A DNA stretch of 64,000 bases from Nephrocerus scutellatus (lineage: Eukaryota > Arthropoda > Insecta > Diptera > Pipunculidae). The notes beneath the pieces are model-generated. The model was not told the DNA's origin. It saw only the letters and a program-made list of their open reading frames with translations, and made no database searches. How positions within the stretch are numbered: position 1 is the first letter of the stretch; every line of letters begins with the position of its first letter. This document shows, piece after piece, positions 9,621-21,119 of this stretch. The position numbers and the translations under genes were made by a program. The stretch is taken from assembly GCA_947095585.1 (NCBI GenBank), contig OX352763.1, positions 35,513,462 to 35,577,461 on the forward strand. Reading direction: 5' to 3'.

Positions 9621-10580
9621 AACGGTTCTAAAACTGTGCTGAAATTTTATCAGCATACCAGCATACAAATATTAACAGAGACACAAACCATAATGGGAGC
9701 AACACATTTAAATAAAATTGAGAAATATTTTAATTCTAAGTCAATTGACATTATATTGAATAATAAAAAGTAGAGGCTTGTCTATTCGTATAACGGGCTG
9801 CAGCCGCACTCTACAATATACCTATATACTAATTGTTCATGTCACTCTTTTACTCATATTAGCAATATGAACCCCCGCATATTTGTGATTATTTGAAATT
9901 CTCAAACTTTGAAATATCATCAGTAATAATGATTGAATGTTAGTTACTTTCAAACTTTTGACTCTCAAAACATTAAGAGATACAAAGGCTACAATGGCAA
10001 AAACTCTTTCAGTGTTTCTCATACTTTTAAATATAAAGTGAGAAATATTTTTTGTTGTAAGACAATTGAGATAATTCAAATTAGGGGCAGATTTATTCTA
10101 TTACGGGAGTTTTTGTCTGTAACAGTAGCTCAACAGCAAAATTCTACCTTAAGGGTTTTTTTATGTTGTAGAACAATCGGTTACTACTGAACTTCCACAG
10201 GTAAACACTACGATATTGTACAATGCAATATGGTTATATGACTTAAAAGTCGTATTTTTATTTAAGTTGACCTAAAACTGGAATGTGTTCCCATAAATAT
10301 ATCGAATCATGGTTGCCTTGATATTAATTTTACATATAAAGCTAACTTTGAAAGTTCAGTATATGTTGTCCCTCTTATTAACGTTTTTCTCAACATAAAT
10401 ATTCCTGAACGAAACAAACTCACATTCCCTCAAGGTGCACATGAAATGTGATGGACAGAAAATCAAAACCAAACTACACCTAAGCTAAGCTGTCCAAAAA
10501 GACCTAATAATAGCAAACAAAGCTAATATCAACAATGCAATATTAAATTAAATGTTGCTCCCATTTTCAAAAGAGTAAAT
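9621..10580. other. Interval without recognised genes
   Basis: AT-rich DNA with only short chance open frames. No repeat shared with other parts of the window was noticed. Confidence 0.45.
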
Positions 10581-10587
10581 GTAAGTA

Positions 10588-10705
10588 TCTCTTACCCCTT
10601 CTGCAGGCAACAATCCTTCTTCACCACTTACTTATATTGGCGTACGTCTCTTATCCCTTCTGCGGGCAATAAACCACCATCACTGCTTATTTATATTTAC
10701 GTACT
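10588..10705. repeat. 59-bp tandem duplication
   Basis: Two diverged units starting at 10588 and 10647 share TCTCTTA.CCCTTCTGC.GGCAA, a CACCA/CACTGCTTA block and a TTTAT..ACGTAC-type end. Not coding. Confidence 0.55.
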
Positions 10706-11026
10706 TCAAAGCTCAAACAGCAAACCAATTCAGAACGTGGCGGATTTATTTCTGTCTAATGAATTGTTTGTATTTGGTTCTGTATTCTTCATCTCCTCTA
10801 CTCTACTCAATGGCTATCATAGTTGGTGTGGGAGGGGAGGATTTAAATACTGCCCACGGGTATAAATTTAATTTCAAAAGGTTTCAAAAGGATACCATTA
10901 TACATCCTGCGCATTCTATTGTTGTTTACTTTGAACGTTTTTTTCTCTGGAATGTAGGCCTTCCGACGATGCCATGATATGAGTGGATTATTTGGGATTT
11001 CGAATGGGATTGCTAACACAAAGAGA

Positions 11027-11194
11027 TCAACTGCGGATTTATTTACTTATCGCTTTCAGAAACTTTCAGCCTATTCCTAGGCATTGTACGAGTGTTACTT
11101 TTACTGCAAGTCAACTGCGGATTTATTTATTTATCGCTTTCTGAAACTTTCAGCCTATATCTAGGCATTGTACGAATGTTACTTTTACATTTCA
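11027..11194. repeat. 84-bp tandem duplication
   Basis: Two units starting at 11027 and 11111, beginning TCAACTGCGGATTTATTTA, differ at only a few positions and end in ATTGTACGA.TGTTACTTTTAC. The high similarity suggests a recent local duplication. Confidence 0.75.
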
Positions 11195-12025
11195 AATGAA
11201 ATATAATCACATCCCTAAGATAAACCGCAATATTCTTGATTGTTGGTGTTGGATGGGGGCTTAAATATGTTAGCTGGATTTAATGTAAAGAAAAGAACAC
11301 AAAAGATTAAAGTATAGAGTACAGTACAATCAACTGACAAGTGGAAATGCCATTAAAGAAGCATAAAATGGACATGGATAGCATTGTAACTGAGGTATTG
11401 TACATAATGACTATAAGATTAGTCAGAGTGGATAGAGTCACAAGGAATAGACAGCAGAAAACATAAGCTATGTAGCTTAAAAAACCATTGCCTTTCACAC
11501 TACAACATCTTAAAGCATATAACAATGATATATTGATTACATTAACATTATATATACTGGCTCGCTATTATTTTTCTTATTTAGGGATAATTATAATATA
11601 TTTTACCCTCAAGGTCTTTTATTAATTCCTGGGAATTTGTGATTATCTTACTCGTATAAGCATCACATGACAACGCGTTTCTAATTAAGTCTTAATTATA
11701 CCAATCCGAAGCTTGCTTGCTTGATATATTCAGTTCCCTTTGGCCTGTAATATGATGAAACTGAATATCGAACGCGTAAGGCAATAGACAAGGACATAAT
11801 TCATTTTGGATGCCATTTTGCAAAAAAATGTATATGAGGAATAATTGTTAAGGTAACCAGTATGTGAATGAATGTGAACCAAAAAAATAATCAAAACGGT
11901 CTACGTGTACTTAAGAATTTAGTTTTTATGCTTTACCGAAGTAAAGCACAAAACTTGAAAGCAAACATGTATTGAGTTCCCTTAGTTTGTAGTCGATTTA
12001 ATGGAGCTGGTTGCAGCTTTCCTAG
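11195..12025. other. Interval without recognised genes
   Basis: AT-rich, no supported open frame, no recognised repeat. Confidence 0.4.
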
Positions 12026-12029
12026 CTTT

Positions 12030-12440
12030 TTAAATTCTCTATATTACCTTCGCGTGCGCGGGCTGCCCGACTGGCTGGCTGGCGGACAGGCACACCAAAT
12101 CTTGTGATCAATTTTTAATCCACTTCCTAAAGCCCGATTTTATTGAAACTTTGCACACATGTGTATATCCAATGACAGCACTTTCTATTAAAAATTGGGT
12201 CCACTCGGGCCTCGGGGTCGGCGGGCTCCCATACAAATTTGTTTCCCATATAGCGGAATCAGATTATGTCATACTATGATGACTGTGTTATGTGTGTGTG
12301 ATGCGCTGTGAGCAGCGCTGTTTGCTTTACGATTTGGGTTGTTTTGTTGTTGTGTTACAGTGCTTCGCATTTGTTTTTATTTTGTAGCATTTATAGTGGA
12401 ATTTAGTATACTCTTGTTTATTGGAGGATTTTCATGAAAA
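12030..12440 (+). repeat. Element T, copy 1
   Basis: It begins AAATTCTCTATATTA, then a GC-rich block (TTCGCGTGCGCGGGCTG) with CTGGCTGGCTGG. After that come the CACTTCCTAAAGCCCGATTTTATTG and CACACATGTGTAT blocks found in the ~115-bp units of copies at 22.8 and 52.6 kb. It ends near TTTTCATGAAAAACTTTATGGG, matching the right end at 53.77-53.80 kb. An extra segment containing GTGTTATGTGTGTGTG and GCAGCGCTG is shared with copy 2 nearby. Confidence 0.55.
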
Positions 12441-12599
12441 ACTTTATGGGTTTTTTTTTTATCGCGGAGGAATTTTTAGAAGAGAAATTGGACGCGGATA
12501 ACTTCGTCCTCTATATGCCACTTATGCCTTACTACGGGCAAGAACCATTTAATATATATATTCGGTATGGTTCTGTCGTTCGTTCTATTTGTTATTCAT

Positions 12600-12830
12600 A
12601 CGTTCGGTGGTGAAATCCTGCGATCAATTTTAAACCTACTGACAAAAGCCCGATTTTATTCAAACTTTGCAGACTTGTGTATTTCCGGTGACAACACTTT
12701 CTACTAAAATTTGGTAGTGATCGAGCCCCGGGGTCGTGGGACTCCCACCCAAACAATGTTAACAATCTTGCGGCATTAGATCACGCCATACTATAATAAC
12801 TGTGTGTCTGTGTGCAGCGCTGCTTTACGA
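12600..12830 (+). repeat. Element T, copy 2 (partial)
   Basis: It repeats the body of copy 1 about 500 bases downstream: GCGATCAATTTTAAACC, CCCGATTTTATTCAAACTTTGC, TGTGTAT, GGGGTCG.GGGACTCCCA and the AACTGTGTG..GCAGCGCTG end. The left terminal sequence is missing. Confidence 0.5.
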
Positions 12831-12989
12831 AGGGGGCAGCAAATTCGGGTTTTCAGTTCTAGGATAGTTGTCCGATGGAAAACGCAGCATCTTATGAATA
12901 TACACGATAGACACCAATAGAACATAGAATCACTTTGAGAAAATAAAACGTCGAACGGCTGCAATTGCAGAAGACTGCCAGAATCTTGG

Positions 12990-14480
12990 GCGTATTCCAC
13001 AACATCTCAAGAAATCCCATGCACCCAGCTTGAAATTCCGAAGACCAGTGTACAGTCTAAAGACCACTTCTGTAAACTGTTTAGTGGCAATACGGATCAA
13101 CATTCGGCCATCAGGCAGAACCAGCAATTCAACCAGGACGATGATAGGCAAAATTTCTGTTTAACTGACTAACATGAAGTGGGGACCACAATATCCAAAC
13201 TTAAGAAAACCAAAGCTGCTGGCCTGACGGCCCAGCTTTTCAAAACTACAGGATATGACTTGGTAGATCTCAATAGCTAACTTTGCTTAGATGAAAAGAT
13301 GCCTGACGAATGAAAAGTATACCACGCTAAATATAAGGGAATTATTCTTCTTAGGTCGCCTATAAGATTCTATCTTCCATACTGTGTGTACACCTGAAGC
13401 CACTCAACAATAATAATCTGATTGGCCGCTATCAGTGCGATATAAGACCAGAAGAGTCAATTGCTTACTAAATATTCACACTGCGGCACATCCTGAAGAA
13501 GACTCAAGAAGTACAGATCGATACTCATCAACTTTTTATCGTTTACAAAACCGCATGTTACAGCAAATATAGACATGAGCTATACAACGTATTTAAGTAT
13601 GCATACTTTTGACACCCCTGCCAAACTTGTTCGACTGTGAATTATACTGACCGATTTCTTTGATATCATAAAAGGAAAGGTGAGCCGCTGTCATGCGATT
13701 TCTTTAACATAATATGGGATAGAATTTAGCAAAACTCTCAGGTCCACTATAGAGGTACATTTTTCTTGAAGTCTGTTCAACTGCTAGCATACACTAACAT
13801 CATAAGCAGAATTAAGCGATGGATTTGCAAGCGGTGGAATTGGCATTCGCAGTTAACGGAGGAAAGACAAAGTCTTTGCTATTAACTAGAAGGGACAGCC
13901 AACATCGACGTGTTGGTCTGAACGTCACAATAAACAGCTATAATTTTGAGATGGTAAGGGGCTTTGTCTACCTGGTCTCTGTTATAACCTCTGAAAAAGA
14001 CACCAGCTTAGAAATCTTGTCAATTGCTGTTTCTTGTGGCTTAGATTGTAGTAAATCTAAGACCACTAAGAAATCATCTTTATAGAACTTTTATTATCCC
14101 AGTCATGCTATAGGGTCAGTAGCATGGACTATATTGAAGATGGTTCTATATATCCTTGGTCGTTTCGAACAAAAAATTATTCGGACGATATTTGGTCTCG
14201 TTTGCGTTGATGGACTTTCGTGGAGAATATTTAATGAGGAGCTATAAAAGCTGTATTACGAAACTGATCTAGTCGAAAGAGTACATATTAGAAGTTTAAG
14301 GTGGTTTGGGCATATATAGAAACCGCAGAGTCTTTGAATCTTATACCAAGTGGGACAGTGCAGTATAGGAAAGTCTCGGTTTAGATGGCTTACACAAGTG
14401 GAGGTTGATAAGCAAAGGATATGTGCGTTATAGGAGGCAGTTAGCAAAAGGCTTTGATAATTGAAGAGGCAAGTTAGCTG
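12990..14480 (+). mobile_element. Decayed RTE-like LINE (family A')
   Basis: It codes in broken frames for an RTE-like reverse transcriptase related to family A but distinct. Blocks include KKTKAAGLTAQLFKTTG (about 13205-13255), DEKMPDE, GIILL, NGGKTKSLLLTRRDS (13855-13900), FEMVRGFVYLVSVI (13950-13985) and a C-terminal RRIFG..CVDG-like segment near 14190-14230. Stops and frameshifts are frequent. The YADD region is not readable. Confidence 0.55.
13819..14085 (+). pseudogene. RT fragment of family A' LINE
   Basis: An 88-residue open frame covering the region between the RT palm and thumb. VNGGKTKSLLLTRR corresponds to the NxxKTK motif following the catalytic box, and FEMVRGFVYLVS to the usual F.YLGS motif, with the Gly changed to Val. 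It breaks off after SLEI. Confidence 0.5.
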
Positions 14481-14484
14481 AGGC

Positions 14485-15830
14485 CCAGTCGTTTGCATAT
14501 CCCGTTTCTCATTCGTATCCCTTGTTATCTATTCATGTTTTCTTTCTTCTGCTATCAAATGTTGTCACAATTTATGGCTGGTGCTTCAGTTAATTCGAAG
14601 AAAATTTCTCTAAGCTTTACAGACATTATGATACGAGTACATGTAAGTGAAGACAACTAGCTATTCTTTGCTTCTCTCTTCTCGGCTTAGTATATTTTAA
14701 AAATGCTTCGCTTAGCAACTACCTTAACATTCCTTTAAAAAACTTAATAACTAAGCTTGACCTCATTTATGGGTGTAATGCAATTTATAAGGTAAACAAA
14801 CAACAAAATCACCTTTCAAAATTCTTGACAACCTTCAGCGATTGATTAAAACGCCTATTTGAGGTCTTCAGATATGGCGCACACAATTATTGTTATTAGG
14901 AACCCAAGTATACCTCCACGCGAGGCCTAACTAAATGTAGGCAAGAAATTCACGTTCAATTATTTATTAACAAAACAAAAAACAAACTGTCAGTGAGATC
15001 GGAGATTGCAAAAATGTTTGCAAAAATATTATGTAGTCCACGAAGTATTTACCATAAAATGTGGATCGACTTCACGGGCGGCAAAATGCAGCGACGGTGA
15101 TTGTAACGCGTTTTGCCAAAACGGCCAGTCAGTCGTTCGCCAGCTCCTTATGTGTACTTAGTTGGCAGTTTGTTGTTGTTTTACTCACATTGGCATTTAC
15201 CATGAAACTGGATGCGTTCGCAAGCGTGCAGCTGCGTAGCAAACAATTTTGCAATCTTAATAACATTAATTGCGGCACTGTTTGTTAGGTCGTCGGTCTC
15301 CTGGTGCAGTATTACGACAAAAATATCTATCTATCTTGCAGAAGAAAAAAAACAATTAATGAACGGATTCTGTAATATACTGAAATTGGACAAAAATTGA
15401 CCCAGTTTATGTCTGGGCCTGACTAAAAACGAGAATACAGTAAAACTGTGTATTGTCGCAATTATTTGAATCCTAGCAACAACCAAATTAATGACAGTTA
15501 CTACTACGAAATCTAATACGTTTTCCATGTACATTTTGTAGAAATGAATGGTGTTCAGTTTTGTGTATTTTAATTATTTTTTGGAAAATGCTTAACGAAT
15601 GCTAAGCGACTGTTTGGGAGTGAAATCTTTTCTAGATGATTGGAATTTATCTTAGTAATCCGATTTTTATACCAGCCTTTTAGTATTAATTTGACAACGG
15701 TGGCGCGTCAATGGACAATTCCAATTGCAGGAAAGACTGGGCTTTTGCATGTCAGAAAGAAATAAACCAATCGAAAGGTGCAGCATTATTGGTTGAATTG
15801 ATTTGACAGAGAAGTGACAGTACAAGAAAG
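14485..15830. other. Interval without recognised genes
   Basis: AT-rich sequence with a few short open frames (up to 75 codons at 15061-15288) lacking recognisable motifs. I do not support any as a gene. Confidence 0.4.
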
Positions 15831-15834
15831 ACAT

Positions 15835-16220
15835 TTATAGCTCTTCCGATTTGCAGGGTAGAGTTAAAATTTCTCTCTCGTGGTTTTGGTTTGGCATTCT
15901 ATTTGCAAACTGTACCCGGGTTACGGTTCGATTTTTCGTTTTATTTCCAAAATTTGTTATCAACACTGTAACTTTGTTACCCTTCGGCAATCTACTGGTA
16001 AGGTTTTGTTGACTCAGCAAGATGGCGAAGAGAGAGCAAGCAGACTAATTTTTCAGTTTGTTGTTCTTGTTAAATTTGGTTTCGGTTTGGCGTTCTATTT
16101 GCCTTTTCTGCTCATTCATTCATTCACCAGGAAAACCACGAAAACCATGTCATTTTGGTAGCTTACCCGTGGGTACGTACGGTTTCGGGTATGGTTTTAC
16201 GTAATCGAAAGAGGCACTAG
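15835..16220. repeat. MITE-like repeat M, copy 1
   Basis: This shares a colinear ~330-bp sequence with 44.06-44.41 kb: TTTATAGCTCTT.CGATTTGCAGGGTA at the left, TGGTTTTGGTTTG, GCAAACTGTACCCGG, ACTCAGCAAGATGG, AAAACCACGAAAACC, and TTTCGGGTATGGTTT near the right. The outer ends form short inverted repeats (CTCTTTCGATT against the complement of AATCGAAAGAG). This suggests a non-autonomous DNA transposon. No target duplication is certain. Copy 1 has about 50 extra bases in the middle. Confidence 0.55.
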
Positions 16221-16380
16221 ACGTATTTGTCCTATCCCACATAACTGAGGGCGCAGAATAAATAACATTACAATAAACTAAGTCCGACACAGTAAGGGAT
16301 AACTGCGCTGGTAAATTAATACAATAGTAAGAGGTACTATCTTTTTGATCGCTGCATTAAATTTCTGATTATAACACTGG

Positions 16381-16523
16381 GCGCCGTGGCTCTGTGGAAA
16401 AGCGCATGGCTACTGGGCAGGTCACTTCCATTTTGTGTCAAAAAATATACATGCACAACACAAATGGTCGCCAGAAGCTAGGCCTTGTACCGTAACGGTC
16501 TGTCGCGCCGAATATTATTATTT
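16381..16523 (+). mobile_element. tRNA-derived SINE, copy 2 (internally deleted)
   Basis: It starts GCGCCGTGGCTCTGTGG (A box with one change), then joins directly to the distal body (TGTGTCAAAAAATATACATGC onward) and ends in GAATATTATTATT. The B box and about 145 bases of the middle are missing. A perfect 13-bp target duplication (ATTATAACACTGG) flanks it at 16368-16380 and 16524-16536, so the deletion does not affect the ends. Confidence 0.8.
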
Positions 16524-16559
16524 ATTATAACACTGGAAACTTACAACTGACAAATATTG

Positions 16560-18000
16560 ACGACTATTCAACTTCCAGAGACGTCGTATCTCTCCATTTG
16601 TCTCAATGTTAGCTTTTTTTGCTACTTTGTCCCTCCATATGTAGACACCGTCCATATCTGTCCATCTGCACATTTGTCTGGCCTTCTGAGTTTCTCTCAA
16701 CAGCCTTCTCGTATCTATGTTTATTCTATTATTTCGACTCTTTCCAGTCGTCTGCTCTTATCACTTTCTGTTGTCTGTTCGTTCAACTTCATGTTCGTCC
16801 ATTTAACTTTCTGCGTAAGTCTTTTCATGTATCTTTCTATACATTTATCTGTCCTTTCATCAGATTTCTTTTTTTATTATTTGCGCACGCGAAAAGTAGT
16901 TCGCTCGCACCCTTATAATGCTCGGTTATATGCTTGGCACAGCGTGGGCCTTAAGCATACGGAGGAGAAAAGAGGAGATGTCTATGAGCTTGTGCTTTGA
17001 ATGCCTGTGGATCATAGTGATGCAGAAAGACATAGCATTCTACATACGTGTTGTACCAGTAAAGAACGAATCTCTGAACTTAACTGTACGTCCAAGGATG
17101 GGCTTGAGGGTAAAGTTCATCTCTTAACTCTATTTCTGTCTGTAGATTTTTTAATTTTCAGCGGAAATGGATCGAGACAATAATCCAGTAGAGTATGTAA
17201 ACGTAATTGTCTTTGAAAGTTCACTATATCGCGTGTCTTCTCTTTTTTTCGCTATTTGCAACTGAGGAAAGCCATTGAGCTTAACTCTCTCTAATCAGAA
17301 TGAAAAAAACAAACAATTTGCCATTCAAATTGAAAAACAAAACAGGTATAAATACTAAAGTAGGCAGAAGTTCATTATAACCATCTGTTAAACTTTGGAA
17401 AACATAGGTAAACATTTTGTGTAATTTGGACAATAAAGCCTCAACAAAAGCGGACAGTTGTGGGGTTATTCTTATGTCAAAACCGAACGAATAAATTGCC
17501 TAATTTCTCTTCTTCTTTAAGACACCGATTAAAAGCTTGTTTTGTCATAGTATACTGTCTCTACTGATAATATAGTTTGTAAAGTGGTGTGTGTGTGTCA
17601 TATTTGAGTAGTAGTAGTTGCCAAGAAAAAGGCTCTATAAGTTCATATCTGTTTATTTCCCTGGTTAAGGGTATTTTTACACGATCTCCTTTCAGTTTCC
17701 GTTTCAGTCGGACTGTCACTTTATTGTAAATGTAACAATTCAAAACTTATATGAAAACTGAAATGAACAGGATGTTATAGACACATTTAAATCGTATAAG
17801 TTTTAAAAGAAACTGCCGAAATCGTGTAAAACCACCCAACACTTTTATGAGTCCGTCTGCTTCTCTGTACAATTGACAACATATCTGTCTGTCCATCCGT
17901 TATTTCGATCGCTTAAACTTCTGTTTGTCCCGTTCGTCTGTCCACTTTTCTGCACGTTGTCTCTTTTCATTGATTTGCCTATCATATCACATTTTTGATT
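16560..18000. other. Pyrimidine-rich interval with degenerate CTGT/TGTC runs
   Basis: The plus strand is rich in TCTGTC, TCCATCTG and TTTCT motifs between about 16590-16870 and 17850-17970. This creates a 147-residue open frame (16557-17000) of Ser/Phe/Leu-rich low complexity that I do not take as a gene. No other feature seen. Confidence 0.4.
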
Positions 18001-19675
18001 TCGATTTATTATTAACATTTACCCAAGCAGGCAGTGAGTTTTTTTGTCTTTAAATACACTCCGTAGAACTTCAAATCACTACTTACAGTAGATTCTCGAT
18101 TTTATGAACTAATTCATTTATGGCAAATTCATAATATTTTGCTGTAATATATTCAACTGGTCTATACCAAGTCAGGAGTACGCATATAAATGATAATCTA
18201 TTGTTTTTTAATACTTGAGACAAATTTTACGTCAGTGTTCGTATATAAAAAAAACTATTGTACAATGAATCAATTAGTAACTTTTCGACTTAAAAACCGA
18301 TAGCTTCTCATATAAATGCATGCTTTCGAAAAATCTCAAGATGCAATAAAATGAAAACTTTTGATTTATTTGATTCTATCGAATAAAATACAAAGAAAAA
18401 AGCTAAAAGTACGACTTGTCCTATATTACATCATATACTTTGACAAAATAACTACAAAAATCAATGCATTCTTCCTGGTAAATCTATCGATAGATTACAA
18501 TAAAGCACATTCTTTTCCTTCTTCTGTCTTCTACTTTCATTTGTTTTTTGTTGTCATTCAACAGAACAAATTTTTTAATTAAAAAAGTAATCCTGCGAAT
18601 CTATAGAGATTTTCAATGAATAGACAAAACTGTAATAACATGCACTTTGCCAGTATTATTACGATTTCTACGTTCATGTTCATGTTTATATTGAGCATGA
18701 AAATGTAGCATAACTTATGCGATGCCCTCATTTGGTTCTATTTGTTGTGTAGACAAAAACTGTGGCTGGGGCTGGGGGGCTTTATCTAAACGGAAAACAA
18801 TTGAAACTATTCATATAAAAAGGTGCTCACTATACCCGTATCAGATATTTTCCAGGAGATAGTAGATTTCTCGATATTCGTTTTCAGTTTTCCAATAAGG
18901 CTAATGCGACTCAAGCACGCAACCTAACTTTGTAAAGCATACTTCCTGTGTTTTATGCACCCAATCGTACGTACCGAATATATCCCGTTCAGTATTTGAC
19001 AGGGTAATTTCCTTCATTTTCCTTCTTATAGCCAATAATTGCATTGGAATCGCTAAAAACGTTTTAAAGTTTTACTTTATCGATTAGGAATGTTTCCTGT
19101 TAGGTAAGCAATGATAGATTGTTCACTACTAACGGTAAATAGGCACATCCTTTTTCATACTAATGTTATATTATTAAATCTAAAAATACCAGCATTAAAG
19201 ACTTGTACTTTTTGCACTGTGCAAAAATTTAACGATTCATTTCTTTTATTAACAAGGGCATGCTTCAAGGGACGTGTACCTTTAAAACGCGTGGTGTATA
19301 TTGGGATAGAAGATGAAGAAAGTTATGTGGCTGTGGCTGAAGTTGATCCACGAGCAGTCACAACCTAGAATAGTAAGTGTCTCTGACATTATTGGCTACA
19401 CTATGTGCTAACACCTAATAAATACCTGATAAACAAGAAGTCTTCCAGATAGTAAATTTCGAACTACTGTTGGAACAAGAAAAACCTACTATTAGTTCAG
19501 AATACCTAACTTATTCCATTAAATTTAGAAACGTTTACGTTCTTCCCTTCTATTTTGCTAACCAAAAAATAGGTGTTTTCAACAAAAAAAAATTTTTTCA
19601 GTTGATGGCAAGTAAATGTTAAAAAAAACATAGTTTTTCAGGTACAAACTTTTATGTTTACAGCGACACATCCTT
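18001..19675. other. Interval without recognised genes
   Basis: AT-rich DNA. Open frames up to 85 codons have no recognisable motif. No shared repeats were noticed. Confidence 0.4.
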
Positions 19676-19679
19676 CGCA

Positions 19680-20620
19680 CATGTCACATGCGCAAAAAAC
19701 TTCAGATTTATAGGACGTGTGAAAGTTGGTTAATAAGGACCTCAAAGAAGTAAAAAAAAAAAAAGACTTTTCCACACATCACACGCACCACACGGGACTC
19801 GCGACACGTGGAATCTCAAAAAATGCCTTCTACAGTGAGCTTCTTACAAAATTTCAGCTCCTTAGGTCGTGTGAAAGGGGGCCATTTTCCACGCATTATA
19901 CGCGCCACACACAACTCACGATACGAGTCTCACGTGAGGTCTCAGAATCTTCATAAGAGTCTAAGCTACTCACAAAATTTCAACTCTCTAAAACGTGTGA
20001 AAGATGGTTTAAAAAACATGAAGATTATATCAAAGCTTCCACATATCACATGAGCCACACGCGACTCGCGACATGTGTCACACGCAAGATTTCGGGAATG
20101 CCCTATAATACTGAGCTGGTCATAGAATTTTAGCTCTTTGAGTCGTGTGAAAGGTGATTTAAAATGACCTCAACGAAGTCGATGCGATGCGGGCCTATTA
20201 CAATGATTATCCCATTTTCCACGCATTACACGGACCATACACGACTCACGATACGATTCTAATGCAAGGTCTCAGAATCGCCATTACAGTCTAAGCTACT
20301 CAGAAAATTTCAGCTCTATAGAACGTGAGGAAGATGGTTAAAACATGAAGATTATATCAAAGATTCACCCACTTTCCACGCACCATATGAGACACACGCG
20401 ACACGCGACACGTGTCACATGCAAGATCTCAGAAATGGCCTATAATACTGAGCTGCTCACAGAATTTCAGCTGTTCAAGTCGTGTTGGAACATTACATGA
20501 GAAATGTGTCACAGGCAAGATCTCATGATACTGAGCTGCTCCTAGAATTTTAGCTCTTTAGGTTCCCCGCGAAAGGTGATTAAAAAGAAGCTGAAAAAAG
20601 TCGAAAAACCGACAGACAGA
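19680..20620. repeat. Degenerate tandem array, ~130-180 bp units, CGTGTG/CACACG-rich
   Basis: About seven diverged units are marked by the block TTTCAGCTCTTTAGGTCGTGTGAAAG (variants near 19700, 19852, 19978, 20128, 20307, 20466 and 20550). Each is followed by a CACGCATTACACG..CCACAC block and a GACTCGCGACACGTG block. Many units contain CACGTG or CACACG palindromic or near-palindromic motifs. The array ends in CGACAGACAGACATAG. No coding capacity. Confidence 0.7.
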
Positions 20621-20693
20621 CATAGACAAGTTAAATAAAAGTTTTTAATAAGAGGAATGCTATCGGATAAAATAAATTAACTTATATTGTCTA

Positions 20694-20815
20694 AACTTAA
20701 TATTATAAAGAGATAATGTTGGTTTGTGTGTAGGAGGTAATCTTCGAAACTACTGGACCGATTTCAGAAATTCTTTCAATAGTATTTAGAACAGACTATA
20801 CATTATCCCGTTTAA
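20694..20815 (+). repeat. Short dispersed repeat with CGAAACTACTG core, copy 1
   Basis: Contains TATTATAAAGAGATAAT, GTAGGAGGTAATCTTCGAAACTACTG, ACCGATTTCAGAAATTCTTTC and CATTATCCC. The same order occurs on the minus strand at 28560-28676. Similar CGAAACTACTGAACCGATTT sequences are familiar to me from other arthropod genomes, but I cannot name the element. Confidence 0.55.
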
Positions 20816-21119
20816 ATTAAAGGGGCTTTCATGGTATTTGTAACTAAATAATTAAAAAAAATATATATATTTAATTTCAATAAAGATTTAACAATATTTT
20901 CTGGAAAATCTTGCTCTAAAAATCATTAAAAAGCATTCGAAAATTGCACCAATATCTTAAAATGTATTTTCCCAGAAATGAACTTTTGGAAGTTTGTCCC
21001 TTTTTGGTTCAAGGCATAGATATATAATCTTGGCAAGTTGAAAACAACGCCAATAAAAAAAATTGTATGGCCAGAAAAAATATTGATTAGATCACTTTTG
21101 GAAAAAGTCAAAATGCGAA

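Noticed and set aside
15061..15400. Two overlapping plus-strand frames of 75 and 62 codons with a hydrophobic stretch
   Set aside because: No motif, no splice support and no similarity I recognise; lengths are expected by chance.
16557..17000. 147-codon plus-strand frame
   Set aside because: Low-complexity Ser/Phe/Leu product of pyrimidine-rich CTGT-like DNA, with no motif.
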